Assembly: GCA_002224055.1 (NCBI GenBank)
Contig: AZLU01000011.1
Location: forward strand, 263,968 to 327,967
From: Pezizomycotina sp. ARF18
Lineage: Eukaryota; Ascomycota
Reading direction: 5' to 3'
Length of the DNA stretch: 64,000 bases
The notes below the pieces were generated by a model. The model was not told the origin of the DNA and ran no database searches. It worked only from the letters and a program-made list of their open reading frames with translations. The position numbers and the translations under genes were made by a program. Shown one piece after another: positions 47,786-59,108 of the stretch (positions within the stretch are counted from its first letter, which is position 1; every line of letters begins with the position of its first letter).

Positions 47786-48970
47786 ATGGCCGACCACGCA
47801 CCCGCCCCAGTGATCGAAGAGATCGCCGTCAGGCGCACGGGACCGGGAACCTACGAGAACGCAAAACGCCTCTACAGACCGATCTTCGCCGGGAGTATAC
47901 GGCGGTCAAATCCTCGGCCAGGTAAAATAAAAAAAATCTCCGCTACCATCCGGACTCTCCCTTATGCCCCAATTCTCGATCTGAACCTAACATCGCTAAC
48001 AAGTTCATCGCGCTGTTCCGTAGGCATGCATGGCCGCCTGCGCCGAATCCGTCTCCCCAACCCTCGCCCTCCACAGCATCCACTGCCACTACATCAACGG
48101 CGCAATCGAAAACCACAGTGTAACCTACACTGTAACAATCCTCCGCGACTCCTCCTCCTTCGCAACCCGCGAAGTAAAAGCGACGCAACTGGGAAAACTA
48201 ATATTTACCATGACGGCGTCCTTCCACAAACCCGATAACGAACCGAAAGTTACTTATTCCGGTAGAAAGTTACCGTCGAGCCATCCGAGTGTGGAGAGCA
48301 TGACCCGAACGTTAATATTGGTAACAGGTGTTCGCGGGCTGGCATCCGGACGATAGAGCGTCGGAAAGGCCGATGGAGTGGGTTACCAGTGAAGACGACT
48401 TGGGGTATTTGGTTAGGCATTATGGGAAGAAGAGGGGGATGAGGGTTATATTGAGGGCGAGAAGAAGGTGCTGAGGCAGTGGGCGAGGTGTAAGGGTGAT
48501 TGGAGAAGGAGAGCGACTGGGTACATGCGATATCGATGGCGTATGTAGGCGATACGTTCTCGTGCATGTTCGTGCCGATTATTCATGGGTTTGATAACGT
48601 ACGGAACTCACTCCTCTCTTGCTTCTTTTTTACGACGTACTGAGAATCGTATTGGCGCTAATTGTGGGATTGAAATGCAGTTGGAATGGATGGTATCCCT
48701 CGACTTCACAATCTACTTCCACAAGCGCAACATTCGCGCGGACAATGGTGGGCCGTCGAGAATACATCCCCTGGGCTGCCGACGGCCGCGGCGTCCTCGC
48801 CATGAAGTGTGGGATCACGAGGGGGATCTATGCTGCACTATGATCCAAGATAAGTATCTCCATCCGTACACGGAAATATGACTCGGGGATGGGGCTTGTA
48901 AGCTGACGTTGACGCACAGGGACTATACCGCGGCCCGGCGCCGAAGAAAGAGGGCGGTTCGAAGTTATAG
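47786..48970 (+). CDS. acyl-CoA thioesterase (TesB/ACOT8 type) with PTS1 signal SKL
   Basis: Double-hotdog acyl-CoA thioesterase II, hydrolysing acyl-CoA to fatty acid and CoA, probably in peroxisomes. ATG 47786; N-terminus VIEEIAVRRTGPGTYENAKR and (one indel) YGGQILGQ, ending at an intron 47922-48023 with a CTAACA branch site. Exon 2: ACMAACAESVSPTLALHSIH, YINGAIENHSVTYTVTILRD and SSFATREVKATQLGKLIFTM, the conserved hotdog strands. After frame changes: FAGWHPDDRASERPMEWVTS, then MVSLDFTIYFHK (the 'SLDHTIYFH' catalytic-region motif), NTSPWAADGRGVLAMKCGI and ITRGIYAAL. A final short exon from about 48920 encodes GLYRGPAPKKEGGSKL and TAG 48968-48970: the last three residues, SKL, are a canonical peroxisomal targeting signal. 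About 350 residues. Several indels. The donor of the last intron (near 48850) is not a clear GT. Confidence 0.85.
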
Positions 48971-48974
48971 ATAG

Positions 48975-49850
48975 AAGGAATAAGCTTATGATGTTTTTTG
49001 TTTACTTAGAACGGTTAAGATATTATAAAAAATAGAAAATACCCGTTTGATCTATTAGAGTCTTTTCAAGATCCATACTGGATTCAGTGATGTCTAGCTC
49101 CGCGGAGACTGAGAGCATCACTTCCACAACAGGAGCTCGCCTTGCCGCTCAGAATATGGCAACTTCCGTCTACCCTCTCCTAAGGCGAAGCCGTTCAGCG
49201 TCTCAAGGACGAATGCGGCAATACCAACCAGATCGCAGCTTGCCAAGTTGAAACCGACCCTTTTTTCTCGTTTGTGTTACGCAGGATTGCAGATTTAAAA
49301 TTACCACAAACGAGACAAGGAGGAACATTCTTTTGCGAACAAATTCTCAGCGAACGATGTGCCGTGATTTGTGAAAAAAGACGCCAAGGACGCCGATGTG
49401 GCGAGTCAAGTCAAGACGCCTCCCCTGAGCCGTTTTCAGCCCATCGTTTTTTTCGTAGCGATATTCCGATGCAATTTTTTTTTTTTTGTATATAATCTAA
49501 TGAGCTCCCCTGTTTCCAATATTTTCTGTTTAATTCTCAATGATATCGACGTCCTATACGTGAACGATTCGACACGACGTTCACTGATCACCTCCTTAAA
49601 ATCACTTATCATTCGTTGAAAGATTGGGATATTGTTCGCTCTTGAATTATCCATTCATTCATTTCCTTAAAACCGTCTCCCCGTCCGTTTATTCGCTCAC
49701 TTATCTAAGACTATTCATTCATTGTCCCCCATCCCCTCGCAATGTCACCACCACTTCCCCCTTGGAACGAAACGTGGTACTGGCCCGTAAAAGCGCCAAC
49801 GCAGCGACGGGATATGCATGTTCCGTCGGCGAACGGATAACGTAGTGCAG
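48975..49850. other. spacer, no supported gene
   Basis: AT-rich after 49.25 kb with a T12 run near 49477-49488. Short open frames at 49274-49495 and 49371-49619 lack motifs. A plus-strand stretch from 49742 (SPPLPPWNETWYWPVKAPTQ) could be 5' coding sequence of the next gene but could not be linked. Confidence 0.35.
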
Positions 49851-49859
49851 TGCTTTCAA

Positions 49860-50756
49860 AACCCGCGGCGTTCTGTTTGAGGAATCCTAATGATGTTGAT
49901 TATTGTTGCAATGAGTATGGAAACCCTTCCCTTCGTTGTGGGTTGATGTAGGAGGGTGTTTGGTGGGACGATAGGGGAGGTATTGGGTGATGGGTGCGAG
50001 GAGATTGATGCTGATGAGGTGAACCTTGTAGGAATTGTACGCATTATCCGACGCTGCAACCGGATTACGGTGGCACTGTGCCTTGTGGAGGTATTTAATC
50101 TTTCTTTTTCCCTTCCCCTTTGCCTTAGGTATACAGACATCGTTCCTCGTCGAACGAATCTCTACTTGTATGAGCGCGACGCAGACTCCGGCGAATTCTG
50201 CTCCCAGAAGCCTCCTGCATAGACTCCCTCTGCCACCTCAAGCTCATCAACGCCACAACCCTCGCGACACTCCGGCGGATAAACGTACCCTTCGAACCTA
50301 TCAAAAACCACAAGACACCTCATCATCCCCCTCCCCTTCCCTTCAACTAACTCACAACTCTTCATCACCCTCACCGACGTCAACGCCAGACTCGCCGCGC
50401 GCAACACTTCTCCACACCACTAATAGCAGGTATCGTCGCCGTCGTCGTGGATTATACTAGTAGCGCTCGCGGTGGGTGGGGTGCGCGTGTACAAACGGAG
50501 ACAAAAGACAAAGGTAGGAGGAGAGGTGGTGGTAGTGCTGGTTATAGTACAAGTGGACCTGCGGAGATGCACGCGGATAATTATTACGGCGAAACCGAGT
50601 TATACGGAACTCAGCGGCGAGAGTAAACCCGGTACGCCGGTCCACGCCTCAAGGGTATAGTGCACCGGCGTATGGAAACCAAGTGGCAGGAAATATGTAC
50701 GAGATGCAAGGGAGCGCTCCGGGGGAGGGCACGGACAAGTTCACGAGCTGCCGTAA
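49860..50756 (+). CDS. single-pass membrane protein with Cys-rich ectodomain and ELP tail
   Basis: Not assigned to a named family, but the plan is that of fungal Mid2/WSC-like type I membrane proteins. Upstream is a Cys-rich piece, AFCLRNPNDVDYCCNEYGNP followed by SLRCG (49863-49935). Near 50100 a GTATTT...CCTTAG intron can be placed. The ectodomain continues as TNLYLYERDADSGEFCSQK, SCIDSLCHLKLINATTLATL, and SQLFITLTDVNARLAARNTS. The membrane segment, across frames, is LIAGIVAVVVVI then LVALAVGGVRV, followed by basic YKRRQKTK (stop-transfer). The cytosolic tail is Gly/Tyr-rich (SAGYSTSGPAEMHADNYYGE, SAPAYGNQVAGNMYEMQG) and, with one G removed, ends GGHGQVHELP and TAA 50754-50756; a terminal '(V)HELP' is common in such fungal proteins. 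The start is not resolved. At least six indels. Confidence 0.5.
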
Positions 50757-50759
50757 CGT

Positions 50760-51240
50760 CATGAAAATTGTATTTGAGAATACTCAAGTAAAATTCATCC
50801 ACGTAATGTTTTTAACGCTACTCTGCCTCCGCGTCTGCGTCCGCACCGAACGTAATATCACAGAGCTCAGCGCCTTACTACTCTTCCTCAAAAATCTCGG
50901 CGTGGCTTCCTGCAAAGTCTGCTCATACACGACTCTTTCCTAGTACCATCCTTCTTCGCAAATTCCGAGTCCACCTGTCCCAAAAGCTCCTCGATACCAG
51001 CATTCCCATCCTCATCGTTCTCTTGATCGTGTTTCAAGAAGACTCTCCCTAGGCGTATATCTCCCAAATCGATCCTATCCTATAACTCTCCAGCACCCCT
51101 TCGACCTCATGCTCCTCGCCGGGGTACAGTCCGACATCCTCAATCGGTCTTCAACCGCGCCATCAACCTCACTGGCTCTGGGGAGAATCCTCCCCTTCTG
51201 GATTGAACGGGCGGATAAGGTCCCTCGCGAGCGCGACGTG
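50760..51240. other. convergent 3' spacer
   Basis: Between two converging genes. A hydrophobic plus-strand frame continues to 50943 if the indel before the HELP stop is ignored; I read it as out-of-frame extension. Nothing else is seen. Confidence 0.4.
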
Positions 51241-51245
51241 CTCGT

Positions 51246-51600
51246 CTATGTGCTGCGTTTCTTTATGTTACCGGAGTCCGGAACGCAGTACACGACTTTG
51301 AAGCCGACGTCCTCCGGCCCGATTTGCTTTTACCTGCCCACTTGGGCACTTTACACGCAACGGGTTTTGATTTGTGGCCTTTTCGGTGCAGATTTTGCGG
51401 AAGTTGACTTTCGTGGTTATTTTTGGAAGTACTCCGGGATCTTGACGGACCAAACAGGCGGAGATGGCGACGCAGGTGAGGTGGTGATTTTTGCGGCCGT
51501 CGGCGAGAAGGAAATCTATGTACTCAGTCATGTAGAAATAAGCGAACGCAGGTGAGACTACGAACGCTGCGAACGCGAGGGCTGAGAGGGGGAAGTGCAT
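51246..51600 (-). CDS. small secreted Cys-containing protein, effector-like
   Basis: No family recognised. The ATG at 51600 starts a clear signal peptide, MHFPLSALAFAAFVVSPAFA, with likely cleavage after AFA. The mature part contains YMTEYIDFLLADGRKNHHL, then TCVAISACLVRQDPG, KVNFRKICTEKATNQNPLRV and KCPSGQVK. Removing one A from an AAAA run near 51335 gives KQIGPEDVGFKVVYCVPDSG and a stop after NIKKRST (TAG 51246-51248). That makes about 118 residues and five Cys in the mature protein, one possibly unpaired. Without the correction the frame ends as an Arg-rich tail at 51268. Small size, signal peptide and Cys content fit a secreted effector or similar extracellular protein, but this is inference. 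The gene is divergent from the flavoprotein gene (628 nt between starts). Confidence 0.55.
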
Positions 51601-51604
51601 GGCT

Positions 51605-52225
51605 TTCTTGCCTGCGAAGGTTTTTGTAAATAAAATGAAATCAACAGTTTCATTCGCTCACCGCGGGAGGAATCAGAGAGGTTTTAAATGTGCAAGATGG
51701 ATTGAGAAGTTCTTCGAGAATTGCCTCTGTCCCAGTCAAGCTAGTCAAGAAATATCATTAATCTCAAGCATTGAGATGCTGTGTCTCAAGGGCCGTGAGA
51801 AAAATGGAACACGATGACGATGCTCGAGACCCTGACAGTATTCTGTTTCTTCCAAAACTCAAATATAGAGCGAAGTTGAGAGGTTAACAACTAGTCTGTG
51901 GAAACGCCTTGGCAAAGGATGTTCGTGATATTCGCTGGCGCCGTGTGGTTGCTCAATACAATTTAATCTATTCCTTTTTCCTTGCTTTTTTTTCCGCTGC
52001 CATGCAAGGGATCAATCATCAACCTTGCCCGGAAGGGGAGCCTAGCCATCAAGGGATGTGGAGCTCACGCGTTATTTTTCCGTATCCATGTCGATCAACC
52101 TAAAAGTCTCATAGCTGAACTCCAAAACTTATATTTCCCCTCAACTTCTGCAACAATTCTTACCTCGTCATCCTCCCTCCAAGTCACCAAGTCACCTAGT
52201 ACTTCCCACAGCTCACGTATTATCG
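51605..52225. other. divergent promoter region
   Basis: Spacer between divergent starts at 51600 (minus) and 52228 (plus). A plus-strand frame runs open from 51982 into the downstream gene, but the family N-terminus (LEVPLPKAH) begins just after the ATG at 52228, so I place the start there. No clear regulatory motif is identified. Confidence 0.4.
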
Positions 52226-52227
52226 TA

Positions 52228-53087
52228 ATGGCAGCTCAAGCGCAGCGTCTGGAAGTCCCTCTTCCAAAAGCACATCGGGCTGCTAGCAATGCCACTCCAC
52301 GCTTCACCCTCGCGACCGTCTCAATCAACCGCCATCATCCCTCCAGCCACGGCCACGACCACATCCGCAACCTCCGCCTCCGCGATGAAGGCATTATCAA
52401 TCCACGCGTCCGTTACGCCGCGCTCCCGTATCCTCCTCTTCCGCGGCTTCTACGGCGAGCTCAGCCCTACGCCGTACAACAAAGCCCCGCTCATCCGGAA
52501 GGGCTAAGCTCCGACCTCCTAACCTACACCACCGACACCGCATGCACAAGGTATCCCAGCTCGGCGGCGAAGGCTGCGCCGATAACGCCGTCGAGGCCGT
52601 TTTCTGGATACCCAAGCAAGGCACCGATAACCCGAACATCGGTGGCAGTGGCGCATCAGGGGTCGGTCCGTCGTGCTACGAAGACCGCAGACGAGGAGAG
52701 CAAGTCGTTCATCAAGGAACGGTTACGCGGAGACAAAAAGGAAGCGTTCGATGTGGATAAAGAGACTACTGCGCACTTTGGGAATGTTAGTCCGGTTATA
52801 CAGAAGAGCTTCAAGCAACCCATGCCGGGAACGCCGAAGGAGAAGGGAAATTCGAACCCCGAGTGGGGTTTGGGGATGAAGTAGACGGATTGCATGACAA
52901 GGTAGCGAGGGAGAACTTTAGGGTGGCGGTTATTGAACCCAGGAGGGTAGAGGTAGTTGATCTTACCGGCCAGGCGGCGGAGAAGTGGGTTTGGGTCAAG
53001 GCCGGATCAGAGGAGGAGATAGAGGAGGAGCTGCAGGAGTACGGTCGGGTCGAAGGCGAGTGGAGAAAAGTAGAGCTGTATCCTTGA
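52228..53087 (+). CDS. pyridoxamine 5'-phosphate oxidase-like (Alr4036 type) FMN-binding protein
   Basis: Family of flavin-binding split-barrel proteins related to PNP oxidase; a true PNPOx activity is not assured. From ATG 52228: LEVPLPKAHRAASNATPRFT, then, in a second frame, PPATATTTSATSASAMKALS, VTPRSRILLFRGFYGELSPT and NKAPLIRKG (the family's 'R.R..VFRGF...L' strand). Then SDLLTYTTDT, MHKVSQLGGEGCADNAVEAV and FWIPK; ADEESKSFIKERLRGDKKEA, FDVDKETTAHFGNVSPVIQK and SFKQPMPGTPKEKGN ('AHFGN.SP.....F..PPPGTP' is diagnostic). The last part, one frame over, is DEVDGLHDKVARENFRVAVI, EPRRVEVVDLTGQAAEKWVW and GEWRKVELYP, then TGA 53085-53087. No intron is needed. About 285 residues; at least four indels. 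Confidence 0.85.
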
Positions 53088-53089
53088 GC

Positions 53090-56000
53090 AGAGCTCGAAT
53101 ATACATTCGAGTAGTAGCCTGCGGTTAGCGTCTTTGCAATGTATAACACGATACTCGGCATAAGATTTTGAGATAAAGCATATACACATGATCGGGGATA
53201 CAGTGAACTTGAAAGAGATTCCAGGCGTGATCTGCCAGGACACGGTGATGTTTGAGAATGTCTTTGGCTTCTCCAAGTATGTGTGATGACTACCTGTACA
53301 TCTACGAGTGTTCATGCAGTCGTTTTTCATTATTTCGTAAATTTTTTTTTTCTCTATAGGGTAGTTGCTGTCCACCATGCCAAAAAATAAAAATAAATAA
53401 ATATTTTAAATAAAGTATTTTTTCTCTTCTCGCAAGTATCAACTTGAAACTCCCGATGACGGTACACTTCAACATCTCCATCTCAAGGTCAGGGTCCTTC
53501 GACTCGAGACAAGGTTCCCGATAGCCCAGAGCTTATAAATGAAGATACTCGGTTCAATGTCGCACACTGGCAGGGTCATGACATCTCCTGATAATGACGA
53601 GGCCTTCCGCATCTTCGGCTATACTCTGGGTAATAGTAGCGTACAGTTTCGACGACTCGCCACCTCTCTTCTAGCTTTTTCGCTCTCCGGTGCTCGCTGG
53701 CGAATTCACTTACACATTTTATCGACTTCGACATCTATATTCAAATTCGAATAGCCATTCCAGATAGTCGCCGACAAAGTTTCCCTGCAGAACGAGAAAG
53801 ATCCTTGGAACAAAGTCCCTCCAAAGCTGCAAGTCCATCTCCAGGCGAGGATCCTTTTTATTTGCTCTCGGTTGGGGCTTTCTACAAGAACCTCGCACAG
53901 ACAGTCTCCGGCTTCCGACATCGCGAGGAGGCAAAGCGGAGGCGAAAACCGTTAGAACGCAACACGCGGCAATGGCTTATTATGGACACGAGTTGATGAT
54001 TTTAGAGTCAGTTCCTCCGAGGTAGTGGGTTGCACTTCCAGTTTCTCTTTTCTCAAGCACACCTTGTTGTAAAGAAATCGCACAATGGGCAACGGTTGTA
54101 ATGTTATAACTTAAATATCTGATGAGAATACCCCTGCTAGGCTTTCAAGCTTTCCTGGTCCCGCCAAAGGGTCCTTTTAGCCAGAAGTGCTAATGGATGC
54201 GAGCCCTTTTTTGTTAAGTCCATTAGCTAATTGTCAAATTGAGGATTCATTAGACGCTCCGCATACCATCAAAAGAGATAGACGAGCAAAGTACGAGGAA
54301 GTCACGATCGATCATCTACGCTTCGCTCTTGCCTTTCTCATTTCGTCATCGCGCGCTCGACCAGTATATTCTTGCGGCATTTGACTCCGAGATAGTTCCG
54401 ATGCAACGGTAAAGCAACTGCCAACTAGTGTTCTCGGAATGCAAATGTCTCTCTTGGTCTTTTTGTTTCCTCCCTTCTTTTCCCTCCTGCTCCGAGTCCC
54501 CCACACTCTGCACTTTTAACGTCCTGTGGAACGCCTAGCTCCGAAGAGGGTCCAGCGCTAATGTTTCTTCGAGCAGGGATCAAACACGAGATACCACGGA
54601 TGGGCTAAATTTTTCCAGTTCAGCTCCAAATGTTCCTCAACATTTCCATGATTTCCCTGGAGATACAATCATGAAGCTTGAGGTCTTTGGTCCCCAAGGA
54701 AATGTCTTAAACCATTGCATTGGGAAGACTTGTCACGATCAAGCTTCACATCTAAGCTTTCACTTGGAATAATTGAAGCCGTCGGCGCCGTACCGGTTCT
54801 TGGATACCAGAAACGGGTTGAGAGCTCGAGATAGAACGCAGGTTTTCCGATGGTTAGGAAATACAAGTTCCCCAAGGATGCCGTCGATATTCCGAAACTT
54901 TAAAACATATAATCCTATTATCGACTATTCACTCCACAATACAATAAGCACATGAACTCACGACATTCCGCACGTCCAGGGAGACCTTATCCTTGTTTTA
55001 CAAGTATATCGTTGGGGAAGAATCTGGAGCTCTTTTCTCAGAAGTGCAGGGAACGCTGGTCATATCGTGCCAATAATGGCCAAGGTCTTAGCTGTCATCC
55101 TGGTAAGGGACTTCCCTGTTTATCTCCTCTCAAGTCTTATCAAGCATTTTGATTTGGCTACTTGGCGCACCAAACCGCTTGAAATCGCCCTTTTCGTCCA
55201 AAAAAAGGCTGCGTCTGGGCACTCAAACCGCGCCAAATAGATCATGATCGATCATTGTTTGTTGAATTCTCTTTCCTAAATTGAGCTAGTAAATACAAAT
55301 CCAACCAATAGAGCGGCAAAATTCCTTACCGCAGCAGGAAAGTCAAAAAAGCCTTGGGGAAATGTTTTGCCATAGCTATGCAGAGCTTCACAAATGGAAA
55401 CGGGGGCCGAAAAAAAAATCGTGGGTAATTTCGACGACCCAACACTCGGTAGTCTTTGTTTCTTTGGTGTAGACCGAAGAACAGACATTGGTATCTAAAG
55501 CAAGGTCAATACGCCACAGGATCCGTGCACGAATGAAATTGCGGGGAACATATCTGCAGTTACAGTAGGTAAATATCCAAATTTATCAAGTCTTCCCAAA
55601 GAAGCAGGACACGATGATTTTCAATCGCTTACAGATCGTAAACTTAACGGTGCTCTTGCTTTCACCTCTGTAAGGCAAACCGAAGGCTGGGAGGAAGCCA
55701 GATACGGAATTCAAATAAATACAAGAATTTTGACACATCATTTGCAACATTCATCGTCATCACGATGATTTGAGAGGAACGCAAGCAACTATGAATAGCC
55801 AGGCGAACCAATCACGTCTTCCTGGACCGATGCGATGCGCAAAAAAAAAAAAAAAAAAAAAAAAAAAGATACCTGGCTGATCAATGCAGGGGACAACTAG
55901 CTAAAAACTGATATCGGAAAATACCATTCCAAGGAAGGTCTGGGGTTATGGATCGCTTGGGATTCCCTTTCCACTCTTTCCGCACTAGCAGAGGATCTAA

Positions 56001-59000
56001 CTACTAGAGCTATTTCACCAATCCAATGGAGATAATTTATGGTTTTCCACGAGGACCGAAATAATAGCTAAACTGATTCGAGAACGGCGGCTGTGGTAGC
56101 CCGTGTCCTTGTTCTGCGAAACAATGATGGCTCGAAGCTCTTTTTCATTTCTGCTCAATGGCGCCGTAGGCCAAGGTTTCCCCGCCTTTAGCCCTGATAC
56201 AGGGTGATATAGGTGGGTTTTCAATTTTTCATCTCTATCCCTTTCGAAGGTGCCACGAAGTCTCAAATTATAGGTTGCTGCCTGATGTTGAATACCTCAG
56301 ATGTCTTTTTTGATAATATTACCAATAGCCACTTCTAGCTAGATTCGTGTTAGTGTACACAAAGAGTACCGCACCCTTACCAGCAGGGAATATACACAAA
56401 AGAGATCATTCGGGCGGCAGGGGTCCCTTACGCAATCGCGACTACATGCCTTCCAATTCGCCACCGATTTCGAGGGGAAAATTATGTTAACAGATATGTA
56501 AACATGTGTTAGCGGCGAATGTCATTGCAGCGAACTGTATTCGCGCTTTTCATTTTTTGGGGAAAAAACGTTTTGCAACCCGTCCAAACATTTTTTCTAG
56601 AAGGAAAAGGGGAATTCTTCCGAAAATTTAACCAATTTTAAAGAGGACCAATGGGGCTGGCCTATCATCTCGATTCTTGAACCCAGGGGGTTTTTCCGAT
56701 GCCGCCAATCATCTCAGCCCAATCACTTCGCTATTCCGCTAGTGTTATCAGCAGCAAGGCCAACTTTGTCAACTTACTTTCAGTGCTGAAGCTCAATACG
56801 AAAGACAAAACCGCTGATTCGCCGCAGTCATGAAGGGCCTTCCGTGCTTTTTTCACTGGCTTTTTCCACCGGTCTTCCAGAAACTCAAAGATTATTAGTG
56901 GCGCTCGTGGAAGCTGTCTAATAGCGAGCTCGTCTCTCCCGTATCCCAAAATTGCTCCTTACTTTTTGTCTTCTGTGGTCTTGGCTCTTGGAATATAATA
57001 CCAAGACGCGCGACGGAAATTGCCTTTCTATTGCAATATACTAATTCGGAAGGCAATATTATCACACTTTTTCCCCAGTTCTCAGGTTCCGGGCTCTTAT
57101 TCGACCTCGATAAAAAGTCAATTCGAACAAAAGGAATTTTATGACGGGAACGACTAAAATAGAAGATAAGGGATAGGTTAATTTGCAAGATTAAGCCAGC
57201 CGACGACATGGCATTAAAAAGCAATTTACCGGCGACGAAATCAAAAATCAGACGAATTGTCGTTCTTTCATTCTCTCTTTGGATTTCTTTCTCTGGTTCA
57301 TTAATTATTAGGTTTCCCCTTGGGAGAAGGAATGTGGAAAAGGCAGAGAAACAATCAGAGATAAAATCAAGGGAAAAGATACGCGAGAGTTTTGCCTTCC
57401 CCTACAACTCAACGCCGGACGTCGGCTCTAGGTGCCTCGGCCAGGATGCCACCCACGACAGAATTGAAGCCATTCGGAAGGAGGGTATGAAAAAAAAAAA
57501 AAAGGATAGCGCAAGTACCTTAATTCATCTTTCACTTTTTTTTTTTTTTTTTTTTTTTTTTGGCTCCTGTGGTCGGGCAAAGTTACTTTCAACTCTTTCG
57601 TCAATTCTAATGGTGGAGACCGAGCTTCCCGTTATCAACTTATCGAGCTGAATCTATACTCTACCAAGAAAAGAAAGGGTAAAGAATTGAAAAAAGGTTA
57701 ATTTCTCTTTCTCTGGCAGGTCACTATAGCTCCTGAGACTTGATTAAAAAAATAAAAAAGCTTTTTTTTTGTTTAGCGATGTCCTTACTCTTATAGAAGG
57801 GAGCGGCCGGTGAGCAGGCTACCGCGAAATACATTATATCCAGGAAACGGTTAACTTGCATGGCATGACTGCTCTCCATTATACTTTTTCGTGGCCGTCC
57901 TCGGTGGCACTGCACAGCGATAGAGCAACCGAGAGACCTTAAAAGTCTCCACAAATGGGCGAAGGAGAGAGCACTACAAGATCGAGGAGAAGAATAACTA
58001 ACTCTCTAGGTTATGGAGAATACTTTCCCCTCCTCCTCATAAAGGAATGGCTGTTATCCCTGCCTTTTCAACGGAACAGCAGCTACTGTGCGACATTGTC
58101 ACGCAACCGCGGAGATCTGGAGGTCTCCCTGCGTTGCAATTGGTGCTTGCGTCGCTGATTGGTTGAAACTTCACATTTGGTGACCAAACGTCCGTCGTAC
58201 TAGTGGATCATTCGTAAAAAAAAAAGAATTGATGAAAAAAACAAAACCTTACGGTGAAAAAGAGGGAGTTTGGAAATTCTGTACAGTTGCCATCCTGGAT
58301 CTGCCGCGCAATAATGGCTGCAATTTACGAAAATAACCTCGATGGCGGCCAGTCCTTTCAGTCGAATAACTGGAGGTCCAACCGTCGAGAATTTTTATTT
58401 GCTTTTGGCTATAATTTGGGAGTGGCGTCGGCCGGCCCTGGCAGCTCCACAGTCGGTTACAGAAGGAGACAAGAAGGAGGTTGGTAAGGAAAGTAGGAAG
58501 GACAGGATATCACCCAAAGATAGCAGCGGTAACACCACCAACAGGGTCCTCCCTTTTTTTCTTTTTTTTTTTTCGGCTGGAGAACCTGCTAGATCAGCAG
58601 CCCGATGAATATCGTCGATAAGCTCCATTTTTCCAAAAATTTTAAATAATATATTCGATTTTTTTAATTTCAATTTACTCTTTGTACCTTCTTCTCTTTC
58701 TTTTGTTGCTTCCTTTTCTTTTCTTTTCTTTTCTTTCTTTGTTCCAATTGGCTATACTTTCCTTGTTTTCTTTTTCCTTATCTTTTTGTGAATTGGAATT
58801 GGAGAGAGAATGGTCTGTTACGATACCTTTGATTTGTATCTCTTTCGTTGATTCCTCCCAAAAAGAAACGATGGTGGGGAATTGCGAATTCACCCTTCTT
58901 CTTCCCAAGTCCCGGTCTGCCTGTCATATTCATCGTGGACATAAAATAAGTCGAGATCCCCCTCCTTGTGTTTCTTCTTTTCCTTTGTTTCTTGGTTTCC

Positions 59001-59105
59001 TTTCACCAGGTGTGAGTTGTTTTGTTTATCATCTCTCACTCACTACAGAACCAAAAAAAAGCCAACATTTCTTTTGTTTCGCCGGATCTTCGAATCCAAC
59101 CATCC
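53090..59105. other. 6 kb region without a supported gene
   Basis: I see no recognisable family. Features: A27 at 55841-55867, T26 at 57536-57561 with an A13 run just upstream, and a T-rich leader at 58670-58790. A minus-strand frame at 53719-53934 (LEMDLQLWRDFVPRIFLVLQ) and a plus-strand frame without start codon at 55500-55795 (KYPNLSSLPKEAGHDDFQSL) look mildly protein-like, and a 147-codon plus frame at 57208-57651 crosses homopolymers. None could be extended into a gene. Confidence 0.4.
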
Positions 59106-59108
59106 AGC

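Noticed and set aside
55500-55795. About 95-codon open plus-strand frame without start codon
   Set aside because: AT-rich setting, no start, no splice signals and no recognised motif; likely chance.
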